Source: Phyllobacterium brassicacearum (lineage in GTDB: Bacteria > Pseudomonadota > Alphaproteobacteria > Rhizobiales > Rhizobiaceae). From it: a stretch of 64,000 nt of DNA. The stretch lies in contig NZ_PGGO01000016.1 of the NCBI RefSeq assembly GCF_003010955.1, forward strand, positions 62,001 to 126,000, given 5' to 3'. The position numbers and the translations under genes are program-made. The notes below the pieces were generated by a model. It was given only the letters and a program-made list of their open reading frames with translations, was not told where the DNA came from and did no database searches. Each line of letters opens with the position of its first letter. Position 1 is the stretch's first letter. Positions 7,655-16,679 of this stretch are shown in pieces.

Positions 7655-9691
7655 ATGTTGAACGATCCCCTGCTGCAGCCATATAATCTCAAGCATCTGA
7701 CCCTGCGGAACCGCATCATTGTAACGTCGCATGAACCTGCCTATCCCGAGGATGGCATGCCCAAGGAACGCTATCGTGCCTATACGGTGGAGCGCGCCAG
7801 GGGCGGTGTTGCAATGACGATGACGGCCGGGTCCGCGGCGGTATCGAAGGATAGTCCCCCGGTCTTCAACAACCTGCTCGCCTACAAGGACGAGATCGTG
7901 CCGTGGATCAAGGAAATGACCGACGCCGTTCACGAAGAAGGCGCGGCAATCATGATCCAGCTGACGCACCTCGGCCGGCGCACCCGGTGGGACAAGGGTG
8001 ACTGGCTGCCAGTCGTCGCCCCATCCCATCATCGCGAGGCCTCGCATCGAGCCTTCCCCAAGAAGTTGGAGGATTGGGACATCGAACGCATCATCAAGGA
8101 CTTTGCCGACGCAGCCGAGCGAATGAAGGAGGGCGGCATGGACGGCGTCGAATTGGAAGCCTACGGCCATTTGATCGATCAGTTCACCTCTCCGCTTACA
8201 AACGAACTCGAAGGCCCCTACGGCGGCCCGCTCGAAAACCGCATGCGGTTTTGTTTTGATGTCTTCAGGGCAATGCGCAAACGGGTCGGCGACGACTTCA
8301 TCCTCGGTGTCCGTTACACTGCCGACGAGGGTCTTCCGGGAGGCACGGACAAGGCGGAAGGGCTGGAAATCTCAAAGCGCCTCAAGGAAAGCGGCCTCGT
8401 CGATTACCTGAATGTGATCCGGGGCCATATCGACACCGACGCCGGTCTGACGGACGTGATCCCGATCCAGGGCATGGCCAGTGCACCCCACCTTGATTTC
8501 GCCGGCGAGATCCGCGCGGCGACGAATTTTCCAACGTTTCACGCCGCGAGAATCCCGGATGTAGCGACTGCCCGGCACGCCATCGCTTCAGGTAAGGTGG
8601 ACATGATCGGCATGACCCGTGCACACATGACCGACCCACATATCGTCCGCAAGATCATCGAGAAACGCGAAGATGACATCCGCCCTTGCGTCGGCGCGAA
8701 CTACTGTCTTGACCGCATTTATCAGGGCGGTGCGGCTTACTGTATCCACAACGCTGCAACGGGCCGCGAGCAGACCATGCCCCACATCATTGCGAAGGCT
8801 GATGTTCGCAAGAAGGTGGTCATAGTCGGAGCCGGCCCGGCCGGACTTGAGGCGGCACGGGTGGCCGGCGAACGAGGTCATGAGGTCGTTGTGTTCGAAG
8901 CCGCCAGCGATCCGGGCGGTCAAATCCGTCTCACGGCACAGAGCCCACGACGCAAGGAGATGATCAGCATCGTGGAATGGCGCATGGCGCAGTGCGAAAA
9001 GTACGACGTCAAATTTCACTTTAATACTTGGGCAGAAGCTGAGGCAATAGAAGCAGAAAATCCGGATGTTGTCATTGTCGCAACAGGCGGTATGGCGCAC
9101 ACGGAAATCCTGACCAAAGGCAACGAACTGGTCGTGTCGTCATGGGATATCATTTCCGGCGACGCGAAACCGGGCACCAACGTACTGATTTTCGACGACG
9201 CGGGCGACCACGCTGGGCTTCAGGCCGCCGAAATTCTCGCAAATGCCGGAGCAAAGGTTGAGATCATGACACCGGATCGATCCTTTGCACCAGAGGTGAT
9301 GGCAATGAACCTCGTTCCTTACATGAGGTCCCTCCAAAAACTCGATGTAGCCTTCACGGTCACTTACCGTCTCGACTCCGTCGAGAAACAGGGCAACCAG
9401 TTCGTCGCTCATGTCGGCAGCGACTACGGCGGCGTCTCGAAAGTGCGTATTGTCGACCAGATCGTCATCAATCACGGGACCATTCCGCTGGACGATATTT
9501 ATTTCGAGTTGAAGCCAAGGTCGTCCAATCAGGGGGAAGTGTCGCACGACCAGCTGCTCGGTGGTCTACCCCAATCCGTGATGCGCAATCCCGAAGGCCG
9601 ATACCAGTTGTTCCGAATCGGTGACGCCGTCGCCGCGCGAAACACTCACGCGGCGATATACGATGCGCTGCGTCTGGTCAAAGACATCTAA
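7655..9691 (+). CDS. OYE-type NADH:flavin oxidoreductase, N-methylproline-demethylase-like
   Basis: 678 residues with two parts: an FMN-binding old-yellow-enzyme barrel (about 1-345; IQLTHLGRRTRW, DQFTSPLTNELEGPYGG) and a C-terminal FAD/NAD-binding half with GAGPAG at 392-397. Between them is the iron-sulfur region, with Cys345, Cys351 and Cys363; the usual second Cys of trimethylamine dehydrogenase is Ala348. Family knowledge: relatives oxidatively demethylate tertiary or secondary N-methyl amines (trimethylamine dehydrogenase, N-methylproline demethylase Stc4/HpbA). Inference: removes the second N-methyl group after the Rieske enzyme. TetR-controlled, and 37 bases ahead of the cupin gene in the same operon. 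Confidence 0.85.
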   Translation: MLNDPLLQPYNLKHLTLRNRIIVTSHEPAYPEDGMPKERYRAYTVERARGGVAMTMTAGSAAVSKDSPPVFNNLLAYKDEIVPWIKEMTDAVHEEGAAIMIQLTHLGRRTRWDKGDWLPVVAPSHHREASHRAFPKKLEDWDIERIIKDFADAAERMKEGGMDGVELEAYGHLIDQFTSPLTNELEGPYGGPLENRMRFCFDVFRAMRKRVGDDFILGVRYTADEGLPGGTDKAEGLEISKRLKESGLVDYLNVIRGHIDTDAGLTDVIPIQGMASAPHLDFAGEIRAATNFPTFHAARIPDVATARHAIASGKVDMIGMTRAHMTDPHIVRKIIEKREDDIRPCVGANYCLDRIYQGGAAYCIHNAATGREQTMPHIIAKADVRKKVVIVGAGPAGLEAARVAGERGHEVVVFEAASDPGGQIRLTAQSPRRKEMISIVEWRMAQCEKYDVKFHFNTWAEAEAIEAENPDVVIVATGGMAHTEILTKGNELVVSSWDIISGDAKPGTNVLIFDDAGDHAGLQAAEILANAGAKVEIMTPDRSFAPEVMAMNLVPYMRSLQKLDVAFTVTYRLDSVEKQGNQFVAHVGSDYGGVSKVRIVDQIVINHGTIPLDDIYFELKPRSSNQGEVSHDQLLGGLPQSVMRNPEGRYQLFRIGDAVAARNTHAAIYDALRLVKDI

Positions 9692-9728
9692 TCGGCGGTG
9701 ATTTCCCCTTCTCCAGCATAGGTTCAAG

Positions 9729-10334
9729 ATGGTTAGAAGTGACGCTCTTCAGAACTTCCTCGATGCGGCATTTGTGGCATTTGACCGTTTCGCCACTGAC
9801 ATCCGCTCCCGAAATTCGATCATGCAGTTGTTCGCGCAACTGGATGTCCCCGGAGAAACGCGGACTTCAACTGGAAAGCGCCTGCCGGTGTGCGAGCGAT
9901 TTCTTGGCAATGCCCTCGAGACTGCCGCAACAAATCCGGGTCTGGCGAGGATGGTGGCTCGGTTCAAAGACATCGAACCCTCGATGGAATGGAAATGGAG
10001 ATCCACTTACGACAACTCCGCCAGCGAAAATTTCCTTGTGAGCCATGCCAACGGAATGATCGCCGGCCCAGGTGGACTGGAAGAGCGAAAAGATCTTTGG
10101 CTCGGCGTAACACTGATGGCTCCTCGAGTTCGCTATCCCGACCACAAGCATGCGCCCGAAGAAACCTACCTTGTTATGTCGGAGGGTGAGTTCAAGCAGG
10201 CCGACAACGATTGGTTCGCTCCAGGCCTCGGTGGCTCATTCTACAATCCGCCCGGCATCAAACACGCGATGCGATCGGGAAACAGACCTCTATTCGCATT
10301 CTGGGCGCTTCGGCTGGACGAAACCCGTCATTAA
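9729..10334 (+). CDS. Cupin of the DMSP-lyase-like (DddQ/DddL) superfamily
   Basis: 201 residues: a helical N-terminal half and a C-terminal cupin barrel. Visible metal-site pattern: YPDHKHAPEETYLV gives His139, His141, Glu145 and Tyr147, and YNPPGIKHA gives His179. This is the His/His/Glu/Tyr/His set described for cupin DMSP lyases (DddQ, DddL, DddW, DddK), where Tyr acts as base. Lyases of this group eliminate dimethylsulfide from DMSP, but many superfamily members are not DMSP lyases. Here it follows an N-demethylase gene and ends near the converging oxidase gene, so a quaternary-amine or betaine substrate is as plausible as DMSP. Function unproven. Confidence 0.78.
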   Translation: MVRSDALQNFLDAAFVAFDRFATDIRSRNSIMQLFAQLDVPGETRTSTGKRLPVCERFLGNALETAATNPGLARMVARFKDIEPSMEWKWRSTYDNSASENFLVSHANGMIAGPGGLEERKDLWLGVTLMAPRVRYPDHKHAPEETYLVMSEGEFKQADNDWFAPGLGGSFYNPPGIKHAMRSGNRPLFAFWALRLDETRH

Positions 10335-10415
10335 CCTTGGCTCCGTCAGCCTGATTATCCATCTTCGAAACAAGGGATAAACGGATGGTGCATCCCGATG
10401 TAGGAGATTGCAGAC

Positions 10416-11762
10416 CTATTCCACGCCCGCCCTCCATTCCTTTACTGTCAGGCTCACTTTCGCTCCGATTGTAGTCAACGGCTGCGGCGGAAGGGCCGTC
10501 GGTTTCGCATAAGAGGCATATATTTGCGTCAGCGGCGTGTTCACACCCAAAACGGACTCGGCCGCCGCAATGCCAGAGGCCGTCGCGTTAGATGCTCCCA
10601 GTCCGTTGCATCCGCATGCCGCGAAGATGCCGGGCTCCAGTTCCCCGAAAGCCGGAACGCTGTTCCAAGTCAGTGCCATCGCACCTGCCCATCTATATTC
10701 CATCTTTACGCCGGCCAAAGACGGGAAACGGTAGCTGAATTTTCGATCGTGCAAGGCTCCGGCGCTCGATACATCCCTTTCGCCGACCGTCATAGAAGGA
10801 TTGTACGTGTAACGGGACCTAATCAGCATGCGGTCTCCACGCTGCCACTGCACCCGTCGCATAGTCGTGCCCATCGGTGAAGCCGGCGTCGCTGCCCACT
10901 TTCTGTGTCCGCCAAGGCGTGAAGGATCAAATTCCTCAGTCATCGACGCGTAGGTGAAAACGTGCAACAGCCGCCCTTGGAAGAACCCAAAACTCTGCGC
11001 ATGGCCGTTGTTGGCCATGATGATCTTGCGTGCGGACACAAAACCGCGGGGCGTCTTGACCAACCAGCCGTTTTCCCCGCCCTCGATCGAGAGCGCGGGT
11101 GTCCTTTCGAATATCCTCACAGGGTCCTTCAGAGCATCCGCGAAAGCTCTGATGAAGGCAGCCGGCTGGATCATGAGAGTACCCGGTGTGAACAGCGCTG
11201 AAGTGAATGCCGCGCTCCCGGTCAAAGCAGCGGTCTCCTTCGCGTCGAGGAGTTGGCATGATTCACCGAGATTCTTGAGTTGGGCGGCATAGGCCGAAAC
11301 GTGCCTGTCGCCCTCAGCGCTTAACGCTATATTGTACTTTCCGCACGGGTCGACGATGTCATGGCCCCAGTCAAATTCATCGACCATCTCGGTCACGAGT
11401 TCGATGGCTCTGCGATGTATCGCGAGATCGCGCGCGGCATGGCCAAGCCCGTCTCCACCATAATCGTCAGAACTGACCTCATGGGGAACGTCGATGATGA
11501 AGCCGGAATTTCGGCCTGCCGTACCTTCGCCAATGACTCCGGCCTCCAGGACGGCGACGCCAAGACGGGGATCGAGTTGTGAAAGCCTTCGGGCCGCCGC
11601 TAGCCCGGCGAAGCCAGCGCCGATGATGGCAATATCGACCGCAAGGTCACCGTCGAGGCTGGGCCTCTCGATCCGCGGCGGCAGCATGGCAACCCATGCC
11701 GACAATCCGGTCTCCTTTGGAAGCTTGCTGGCGGTAAATACTTTTATTGCACGATGTGCCAC
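10416..11762 (-). CDS. FAD-dependent amine/amino-acid oxidase (DadA/HypO-like)
   Basis: 448 residues from a GTG at 11762, two bases after the DHDPS-like gene. DAO fold: IAIIGAGFAGLAAARRL (G48-x-G50-xx-G53), VLEAGVIGEGTAGRNSGFI flavin loop, and C-terminal GIFAACGCNGLGASNATASG. Family knowledge: oxidises N-alkyl or D-amino acids at the C-N bond, including cis-4-hydroxy-D-proline (HypO) and sarcosine. Inference: dehydrogenates the demethylated (hydroxy)proline-like product to the imino acid. Last gene of a six-gene minus-strand operon, converging with the cupin gene. Confidence 0.85.
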   Translation of the reverse strand: MAHRAIKVFTASKLPKETGLSAWVAMLPPRIERPSLDGDLAVDIAIIGAGFAGLAAARRLSQLDPRLGVAVLEAGVIGEGTAGRNSGFIIDVPHEVSSDDYGGDGLGHAARDLAIHRRAIELVTEMVDEFDWGHDIVDPCGKYNIALSAEGDRHVSAYAAQLKNLGESCQLLDAKETAALTGSAAFTSALFTPGTLMIQPAAFIRAFADALKDPVRIFERTPALSIEGGENGWLVKTPRGFVSARKIIMANNGHAQSFGFFQGRLLHVFTYASMTEEFDPSRLGGHRKWAATPASPMGTTMRRVQWQRGDRMLIRSRYTYNPSMTVGERDVSSAGALHDRKFSYRFPSLAGVKMEYRWAGAMALTWNSVPAFGELEPGIFAACGCNGLGASNATASGIAAAESVLGVNTPLTQIYASYAKPTALPPQPLTTIGAKVSLTVKEWRAGVE

Positions 11763-11764
11763 GG

Positions 11765-12652
11765 TCAGACCGCTTCTCTTTCGGCAAGATCTCCAAGGGC
11801 TGCATGGAGCGCGTCCATTTTGTCCTCAGCAAGCGCGCGCAAAGGACGTCGCGGATTGCCAGCGTCGAACCCGGTGATTTTGGAAGCCGCATAAACCGAC
11901 TGAACGTAGTCGCCCTGCCAGATCAGCGACATGACGGGCTCGAGAGCCTCCCAGCTTTCGCGCACACCCAGCCAGTTCTGTGCCCTCGCCGCCTCCACTA
12001 TTGCGAGGCACGTCTTGGGGGCAATGTTAGCGCCGCCCCAGATCAGGCCGCTCGCGCCTGCATACAGCGAGTACGGTACCAAAGGGTCAGCGCCATTCAT
12101 GACAGGCAAGCCAGTGCGGATCAGCGATGCCTGCTTGCCGAGGTCGCCGCTGCTATCCTTCACAGTGCAGAAGTTGGGAATCTCGCAGAGCATCTGAAGG
12201 AGGCTCGGAGTAATTTCGACGCCCACTGCCTGGGGCACGTTGTAGCCGATAATCGGAAGGCCACCATTGGAAACCTCTGTATAGAACGCGACGATGTCGT
12301 CGTCGTCGGTGGGCCCCTCGAAAAACGGGGGCAACACCATGACGCCGTCTGCACCGCAATCGGCTGCATGCTTGCTGCGCTCAACCACTTCCTCGGCGAG
12401 GAGCGCAGATGTCTGCACGATGATCCTGGCGCGGCCTTTGATGATTTTGCTGCCGCGCCGTGCCAGTTCCATTGACTCTTCCTTGGAAAGGTAGACGTGC
12501 ATGCCGGTGCCGGAGCTCAGGACGAAGCCTCTTACGCCAGAACCCAGATAGCGCTCAATCAAGGTCTCAAGACGATCCCAGTCGATGCGTCCTGTAGCGT
12601 CGAACGGGGTTGTGAGCGCGAGGTTAAGACCGGGGAATGGAAAGTTCGACAT
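11765..12652 (-). CDS. DHDPS/NAL-family Schiff-base lyase or deaminase
   Basis: 295 residues, (beta/alpha)8 dihydrodipicolinate-synthase family: LALTTPFDATGRIDWDRLET at the start, GFVLSSGTGMHVYLSKEE loop, PIIGYNVP with Tyr137, and FCTVKDSSGD with the Schiff-base Lys165. Family knowledge: members include HypD (pyrroline-4-hydroxy-2-carboxylate deaminase in hydroxyproline breakdown), KDG aldolases and L-KDA dehydratases. In this operon with an imino-acid-forming oxidase, the HypD-like role is the most economical reading, but an aldolase role cannot be excluded. It follows the SDR pair by 67 bases. Confidence 0.85.
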   Translation of the reverse strand: MSNFPFPGLNLALTTPFDATGRIDWDRLETLIERYLGSGVRGFVLSSGTGMHVYLSKEESMELARRGSKIIKGRARIIVQTSALLAEEVVERSKHAADCGADGVMVLPPFFEGPTDDDDIVAFYTEVSNGGLPIIGYNVPQAVGVEITPSLLQMLCEIPNFCTVKDSSGDLGKQASLIRTGLPVMNGADPLVPYSLYAGASGLIWGGANIAPKTCLAIVEAARAQNWLGVRESWEALEPVMSLIWQGDYVQSVYAASKITGFDAGNPRRPLRALAEDKMDALHAALGDLAEREAV

Positions 12653-12719
12653 CTAGTCTCCTATCGTTCCAGCTTCATCGTTGTGCCCAGCCGAGTGGGC
12701 GTCAACCTCGGCCCAGTAA

Positions 12720-13457
12720 TCATTGCGGCAGGCTGAGCTTCGCCATTCGCCCGCCGTCGATTGTCCAGACCTGCCCGGTGACGAAAGACGACTCCGAGGA
12801 GGCCAACCAGGTGACCAGGCTCGCCACTTCCTCCGGCTTGCCGGTACGCCCGACGGGATGGATCTTGCCGATCGTGCGGCGAAAGCCTTCCGGATCGGAC
12901 ATGCCTTCGATGAATTCGATGTTCAGATCGGTGTCGATCCAGCCGGGCGCAACCGCGTTGCACCGCACGCCCTCGGCACCGTGATCGATGGCGACCGCAC
13001 GGGTTAGTCCATGAATGCCCGCCTTGGACGCGCAATAGGCAGCGTGCCTCGGATTGGAGCCAAGCCCCTCGATCGAGCCGACGTTGACAATCGTCCCTCC
13101 CACGGCACGCAGATGCGGAAGGGCCGCCTTGATCAGGGCGAATGGTGTTGTCAAATTCACCGTCAACGTTCGCTCCCAGTCCTCAAGGCTCATATCCTCG
13201 ACGAGCGACTCCTGCATCATGCCCGCATTGTTGACGAGCACATCGAGCCTGCCGCCACGGCCGACGGTTGTCTCCACCGCACGTGAGGCCGTCACCGGAT
13301 CGGTGAAATCGACCACAATCCCTTCGAATTCATAATCTTCACCACGTTGTGCAGTGAAGACACGTGCGCCGTCGTCCCGTAGCCTGCGCGCGATAGCTTG
13401 ACCAATTCCGCTGCGGCCGCCCGTGACCAAGGCGACCTTTCCATTAAATCGCGTCAT
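12720..13457 (-). CDS. Short-chain dehydrogenase/reductase (SDR 1)
   Basis: 245 residues from the ATG at 13457, which overlaps the previous SDR stop by four bases. Classical SDR: TGGRSGIG at 12-19 for the cofactor, NNAGM at 76-80, Ser128, Tyr141-x3-Lys145, and a C-terminal GQVWTIDGG motif. Probably NAD(P)-dependent oxidation of a secondary alcohol such as a ring hydroxyl. Together with the neighbouring SDR it is an addition to the usual betaine pathways, and its substrate is unknown. Classical SDRs are 240-260 aa, so it is complete. Confidence 0.9.
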   Translation of the reverse strand: MTRFNGKVALVTGGRSGIGQAIARRLRDDGARVFTAQRGEDYEFEGIVVDFTDPVTASRAVETTVGRGGRLDVLVNNAGMMQESLVEDMSLEDWERTLTVNLTTPFALIKAALPHLRAVGGTIVNVGSIEGLGSNPRHAAYCASKAGIHGLTRAVAIDHGAEGVRCNAVAPGWIDTDLNIEFIEGMSDPEGFRRTIGKIHPVGRTGKPEEVASLVTWLASSESSFVTGQVWTIDGGRMAKLSLPQ

Positions 13458-14188
13458 CCCACCGCCTTTCCTCCGTTGACCTCGACAAGCGACCCGCACA
13501 TGTAGCTGGCGGCGTCGGAGGCCAGGAACACAACGACTTCTGCGATGTCTTCAGGCTCCGCGATCCTTCCGAGCGGAACGATCTTACCCAGTTCTGCCAC
13601 AGCTGTATCCGGATCGAAGCCGCGCTTGGCAAAGCCCGTGCGCAGCATCGGGGTGTTCACCTCGTTCGGGCACACGGCGTTCACGCGAATGTTCTGGTGG
13701 GCGTGGTCCATGCCCATGCACTGCGTCAGCGATGCGATTGCCGCCTTTGTCATGCAATAGACCGCGTGGTTCGGCCCCGGCCGGACACCCCAGCAAGACG
13801 CAACGTTGACGATGGCTCCGCCGCCCGAAGAAGCCATGATCGGAATGGCGGAGCGGCAGACGCGGAACGGTGCCTCCACGTTCACGCCGAGCGACAACGC
13901 CCAGTCGGCATCGGTCGTGTTCGTTACAGCGCCACGCGTAATTACCCCGGCATTGTTAATGACAATGTGGAGCGCGCCCAAGGCTTCAAATGCGGCCTGC
14001 GCCAAACCATCAGCATAAGCAGGGTCAAGGAGATTGCCTGCGAGGTGCGCGTCGGCCTCAATTCCCGATACATCCCGATCCGCAACCGCTACGATGGCAC
14101 CTTCGGATCGCAGCTGGCGCACGATAGCGGCACCAATGCCGCCTGCCGCTCCGGTCACCAATGCAGCTTTTCCACGAAACTTGTCCAT
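13454..14188 (-). CDS. Short-chain dehydrogenase/reductase (SDR 2)
   Basis: 244 residues from the ATG at 14188, preferred over an upstream ATG because AGAGGGGA lies at the right distance. TGAAGGIG (12-19), NNAGV (78-82), Ser131, Tyr144-x3-Lys148, and the terminal CGSLVEVNGG. Acidic Asp37 after the second strand (VADRD) suggests NAD preference. It is related to but clearly distinct from SDR 1; two consecutive SDRs could carry out successive oxidations or act on two stereoisomers. Follows the ferredoxin-reductase gene by 24 bases. Confidence 0.9.
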   Translation of the reverse strand: MDKFRGKAALVTGAAGGIGAAIVRQLRSEGAIVAVADRDVSGIEADAHLAGNLLDPAYADGLAQAAFEALGALHIVINNAGVITRGAVTNTTDADWALSLGVNVEAPFRVCRSAIPIMASSGGGAIVNVASCWGVRPGPNHAVYCMTKAAIASLTQCMGMDHAHQNIRVNAVCPNEVNTPMLRTGFAKRGFDPDTAVAELGKIVPLGRIAEPEDIAEVVVFLASDAASYMCGSLVEVNGGKAVG

Positions 14189-14212
14189 ATGAACGGTCCC
14201 CTCTGTGACCAA

Positions 14213-15295
14213 CTAGCGATCGATAACCAGGTCGCTCAAGGGCCTGGAACAGCACGGCAGGAAAAAGCCAGCGTCAATCTCCCTTTGCCTGATACCTCCA
14301 TCGTGCTTCATTTCGACGGTGCCGCTTGTCAGCTTGGATTTGCAGGTTCCACAGATGCCGTTGGCGCAGGATGATGGAATTCTGACACCGGATTTCTTGG
14401 CGCAGGAAAGAACGGTCTGGTCGGCGCGGACGTCAATCGACTTGTTCTGTTTTGCGAATTGCACGCTGAACGATTTCGCTTCGACTGCGTCCTCGATTGG
14501 CGCGGGAGCATCGTCGATCACCGCGGCATCAAAACTTTCTTCGTGATAACTGGAAGCGGGAACGCCGAGTTCTGCGCTGATCTTTCTGGCTGCCGCCATG
14601 AACGGTGCTGGCCCACAACACATGATGATGCGCTCGGCAATGTCCGGAGCAGCCAGTGTCAGGAACTCCTTCGATATCCGGCCCGAAAGGCCGGACCAGG
14701 ATCGCTCGTTGCCGAGTTCTTCTGGCAACAGGTGAAGCCTGAAACCCTTGACCCGGCTCGCAAGATTTGACAGCTCGTTGCGGAAAATAAGGTCTTGCGG
14801 GCTGCGACCGGCATGGAGAAAGACAACGTCGGTCGGTTCTGAGGCATCCGCGAGTTCCCGAGCCATCGACATAACCGGCGTGATCCCGGAACCGCCCGAC
14901 AGGAAAAGATACTTCTTCGCCGCCGGCCGGACGAACCGTCCGAGCGGACCCGACGCACGGACCACTGTGTTCGGGGTCAGATTGTCGTGCAGCCAGTTCG
15001 ACACCTTTCCTCCGGGAACACGCTTCACTGTGATTGTGATCGCGTTGTTCCGGAGTGGAGACGACGACACGCTGTAACAACGGCCGTCGTCCCCATCGTC
15101 GAGGCCGAGCTCGAACATGAAGTACTGCCCGGCGCTGAACGAGAACTGCTTGCGGTCGGCTGAAACAAACGTGAAGCTCTTCACATCGTGCGTCTCGTCG
15201 TGGACGTCGATACACTGAAGCTTGTCGTCCATCTCCGGGTTCCAGAATTCGACGTTTGCAGATGTCCCGGTCCTGGTAAGCATTTCAGTAGCCAT
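14213..15295 (-). CDS. Ferredoxin reductase partner of the Rieske oxygenase
   Basis: 360 residues from the ATG at 15295, overlapping the oxygenase stop by 11 bases. Order: FAD-binding domain (CYSVSSSP), NAD-binding domain (LSGGSGITPVMSMARE and CGPAPFM), then a plant-type [2Fe-2S] domain with SSCANGICGTCKSK and a late CCSRP cysteine. Family knowledge: this fused reductase delivers NADH electrons to demethylating Rieske oxygenases (GbcB, Stc3, HpbB). Its pairing with the overlapping oxygenase gene is strong evidence for that role. Confidence 0.92.
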   Translation of the reverse strand: MATEMLTRTGTSANVEFWNPEMDDKLQCIDVHDETHDVKSFTFVSADRKQFSFSAGQYFMFELGLDDGDDGRCYSVSSSPLRNNAITITVKRVPGGKVSNWLHDNLTPNTVVRASGPLGRFVRPAAKKYLFLSGGSGITPVMSMARELADASEPTDVVFLHAGRSPQDLIFRNELSNLASRVKGFRLHLLPEELGNERSWSGLSGRISKEFLTLAAPDIAERIIMCCGPAPFMAAARKISAELGVPASSYHEESFDAAVIDDAPAPIEDAVEAKSFSVQFAKQNKSIDVRADQTVLSCAKKSGVRIPSSCANGICGTCKSKLTSGTVEMKHDGGIRQREIDAGFFLPCCSRPLSDLVIDR

Positions 15296-16538
15296 GGGCG
15301 CGCATACGCTCGACATACCAGGTCGAGAAATCATCCAAAGCGCCTTCGCTGAACTTTGAATAGGGTCCGGGCTCATAGGCAGGATCCTGAATTCCGGCGT
15401 GCGACCGTGCAACGAGTTCGGAGTCCTGCTCGGTCGTGGCAATCCAGACATGGGTCAGCTTGTCGAGATCGTAGTCGACGCCTTCCACCGCGTCCTTATG
15501 GACGAGCCACTTTGTCCGCACCAGAGTGGTACCTGCTGACAGGGGAATCGCGATCGATGTGACTGCGTGGTCGCCCATGATATGGTTCCAGCTGTTGTGG
15601 CCCCACAGGTGGAGGTCACCAAGGTCCTTACGGGTCATCGTCCCGAGCAATTTTGACGATGCGGCGGTCGCATCCTCAGTCTGGGATTCGCCTGCACCGG
15701 CTATGATAAGGCGCTGCGTGCGGAAGTTCGTTTCGCAGTTTCTGACCTGTTCGACAGTCGTCGACGGAAAGCCCGCCGCCTCCCAGGTCCTGGTGCGTTC
15801 GGCGTACATGGCAAAATGCTCTTCCGCCTCTTCCCGATCCTCAGGGCTGAGGGAGTCGGGATCGAAACCAAAATCGAGATCAACGAACGAGACGCAAAGC
15901 TCGGGGTGATTGGCCGAGCAGTGGTAGCACTCACGGTTGTTCTCCATCGTGAGCTTCCAGTTGCCCTTCTCGATGACATCTACTTCGTGCGCAACCTTTG
16001 TGTTCCGAAGATCATAGGGCGCGAGGCGTTCCTCCATCACTTCCTCAATTCGATTGATATCTACAGGAGGATCTTCGGAGAGGCAGACGTAGATCAGGCC
16101 GCCGATCGACCTGAAATTCACCGGCTTCAGGCTCCGGCAGCTTTTGTCGAAGTCCTTGCCCATATGCGGCGCATAGCTGAGTTCTCCCGAGAGCTCATAA
16201 GTCCACTGGTGATAAGGGCATACAAGCCTGGAAATCACAGTGGAGCCGGCGTCGAGCAGCCGTGAGCCGCGATGGCGGCAGACGTTGCGCACCACACGGA
16301 TTTCATTGTCGTCGTCTCTCAACAAGATGAGGCTGGTGGAGCCGATATCGATGACCGTGGCATCCCCCGGCTCCGGAATGTCGCATTCCAGGCCCACCTG
16401 GATCCAGTGATTCAAAAAGAACACCTCCAGATCGGCTTCGAACACGTCTTCGCGCGTGTAAAGCTCTGCAGGCAGGGAATGGCCCTCGATACGTTGGTCG
16501 AGCAGCGTTGTGATTGATGACGAGACCTTGTTCAGCAT
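15285..16538 (-). CDS. Rieske oxygenase, quaternary-amine (betaine) demethylase
   Basis: 417 residues. N-terminal Rieske [2Fe-2S] site C87-R-H89 ... C107-PY-H110; catalytic domain with NNRECYHCSANHPEL giving His206 and His211 as mononuclear-iron ligands. Family knowledge: the group with GbcA, Stc2 and HpbC removes one N-methyl from glycine betaine, stachydrine or hydroxyproline betaine as formaldehyde. First gene of the minus-strand operon and divergent from a LysR regulator. Which betaine it uses cannot be read from sequence alone. Confidence 0.92.
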   Translation of the reverse strand: MLNKVSSSITTLLDQRIEGHSLPAELYTREDVFEADLEVFFLNHWIQVGLECDIPEPGDATVIDIGSTSLILLRDDDNEIRVVRNVCRHRGSRLLDAGSTVISRLVCPYHQWTYELSGELSYAPHMGKDFDKSCRSLKPVNFRSIGGLIYVCLSEDPPVDINRIEEVMEERLAPYDLRNTKVAHEVDVIEKGNWKLTMENNRECYHCSANHPELCVSFVDLDFGFDPDSLSPEDREEAEEHFAMYAERTRTWEAAGFPSTTVEQVRNCETNFRTQRLIIAGAGESQTEDATAASSKLLGTMTRKDLGDLHLWGHNSWNHIMGDHAVTSIAIPLSAGTTLVRTKWLVHKDAVEGVDYDLDKLTHVWIATTEQDSELVARSHAGIQDPAYEPGPYSKFSEGALDDFSTWYVERMRAHGY

Positions 16539-16679
16539 AATCTCACCTTATGACAGTTGGTGCGAACATAATGCTCTTGAAAGTCAAGTCCTTCAACGTC
16601 ACAAATAGTGCTCGTTGACATAATCAGATGTAATGCACAAAGTGTTGCAAAGACCACCAACTCGCAATCGGATCATTTC

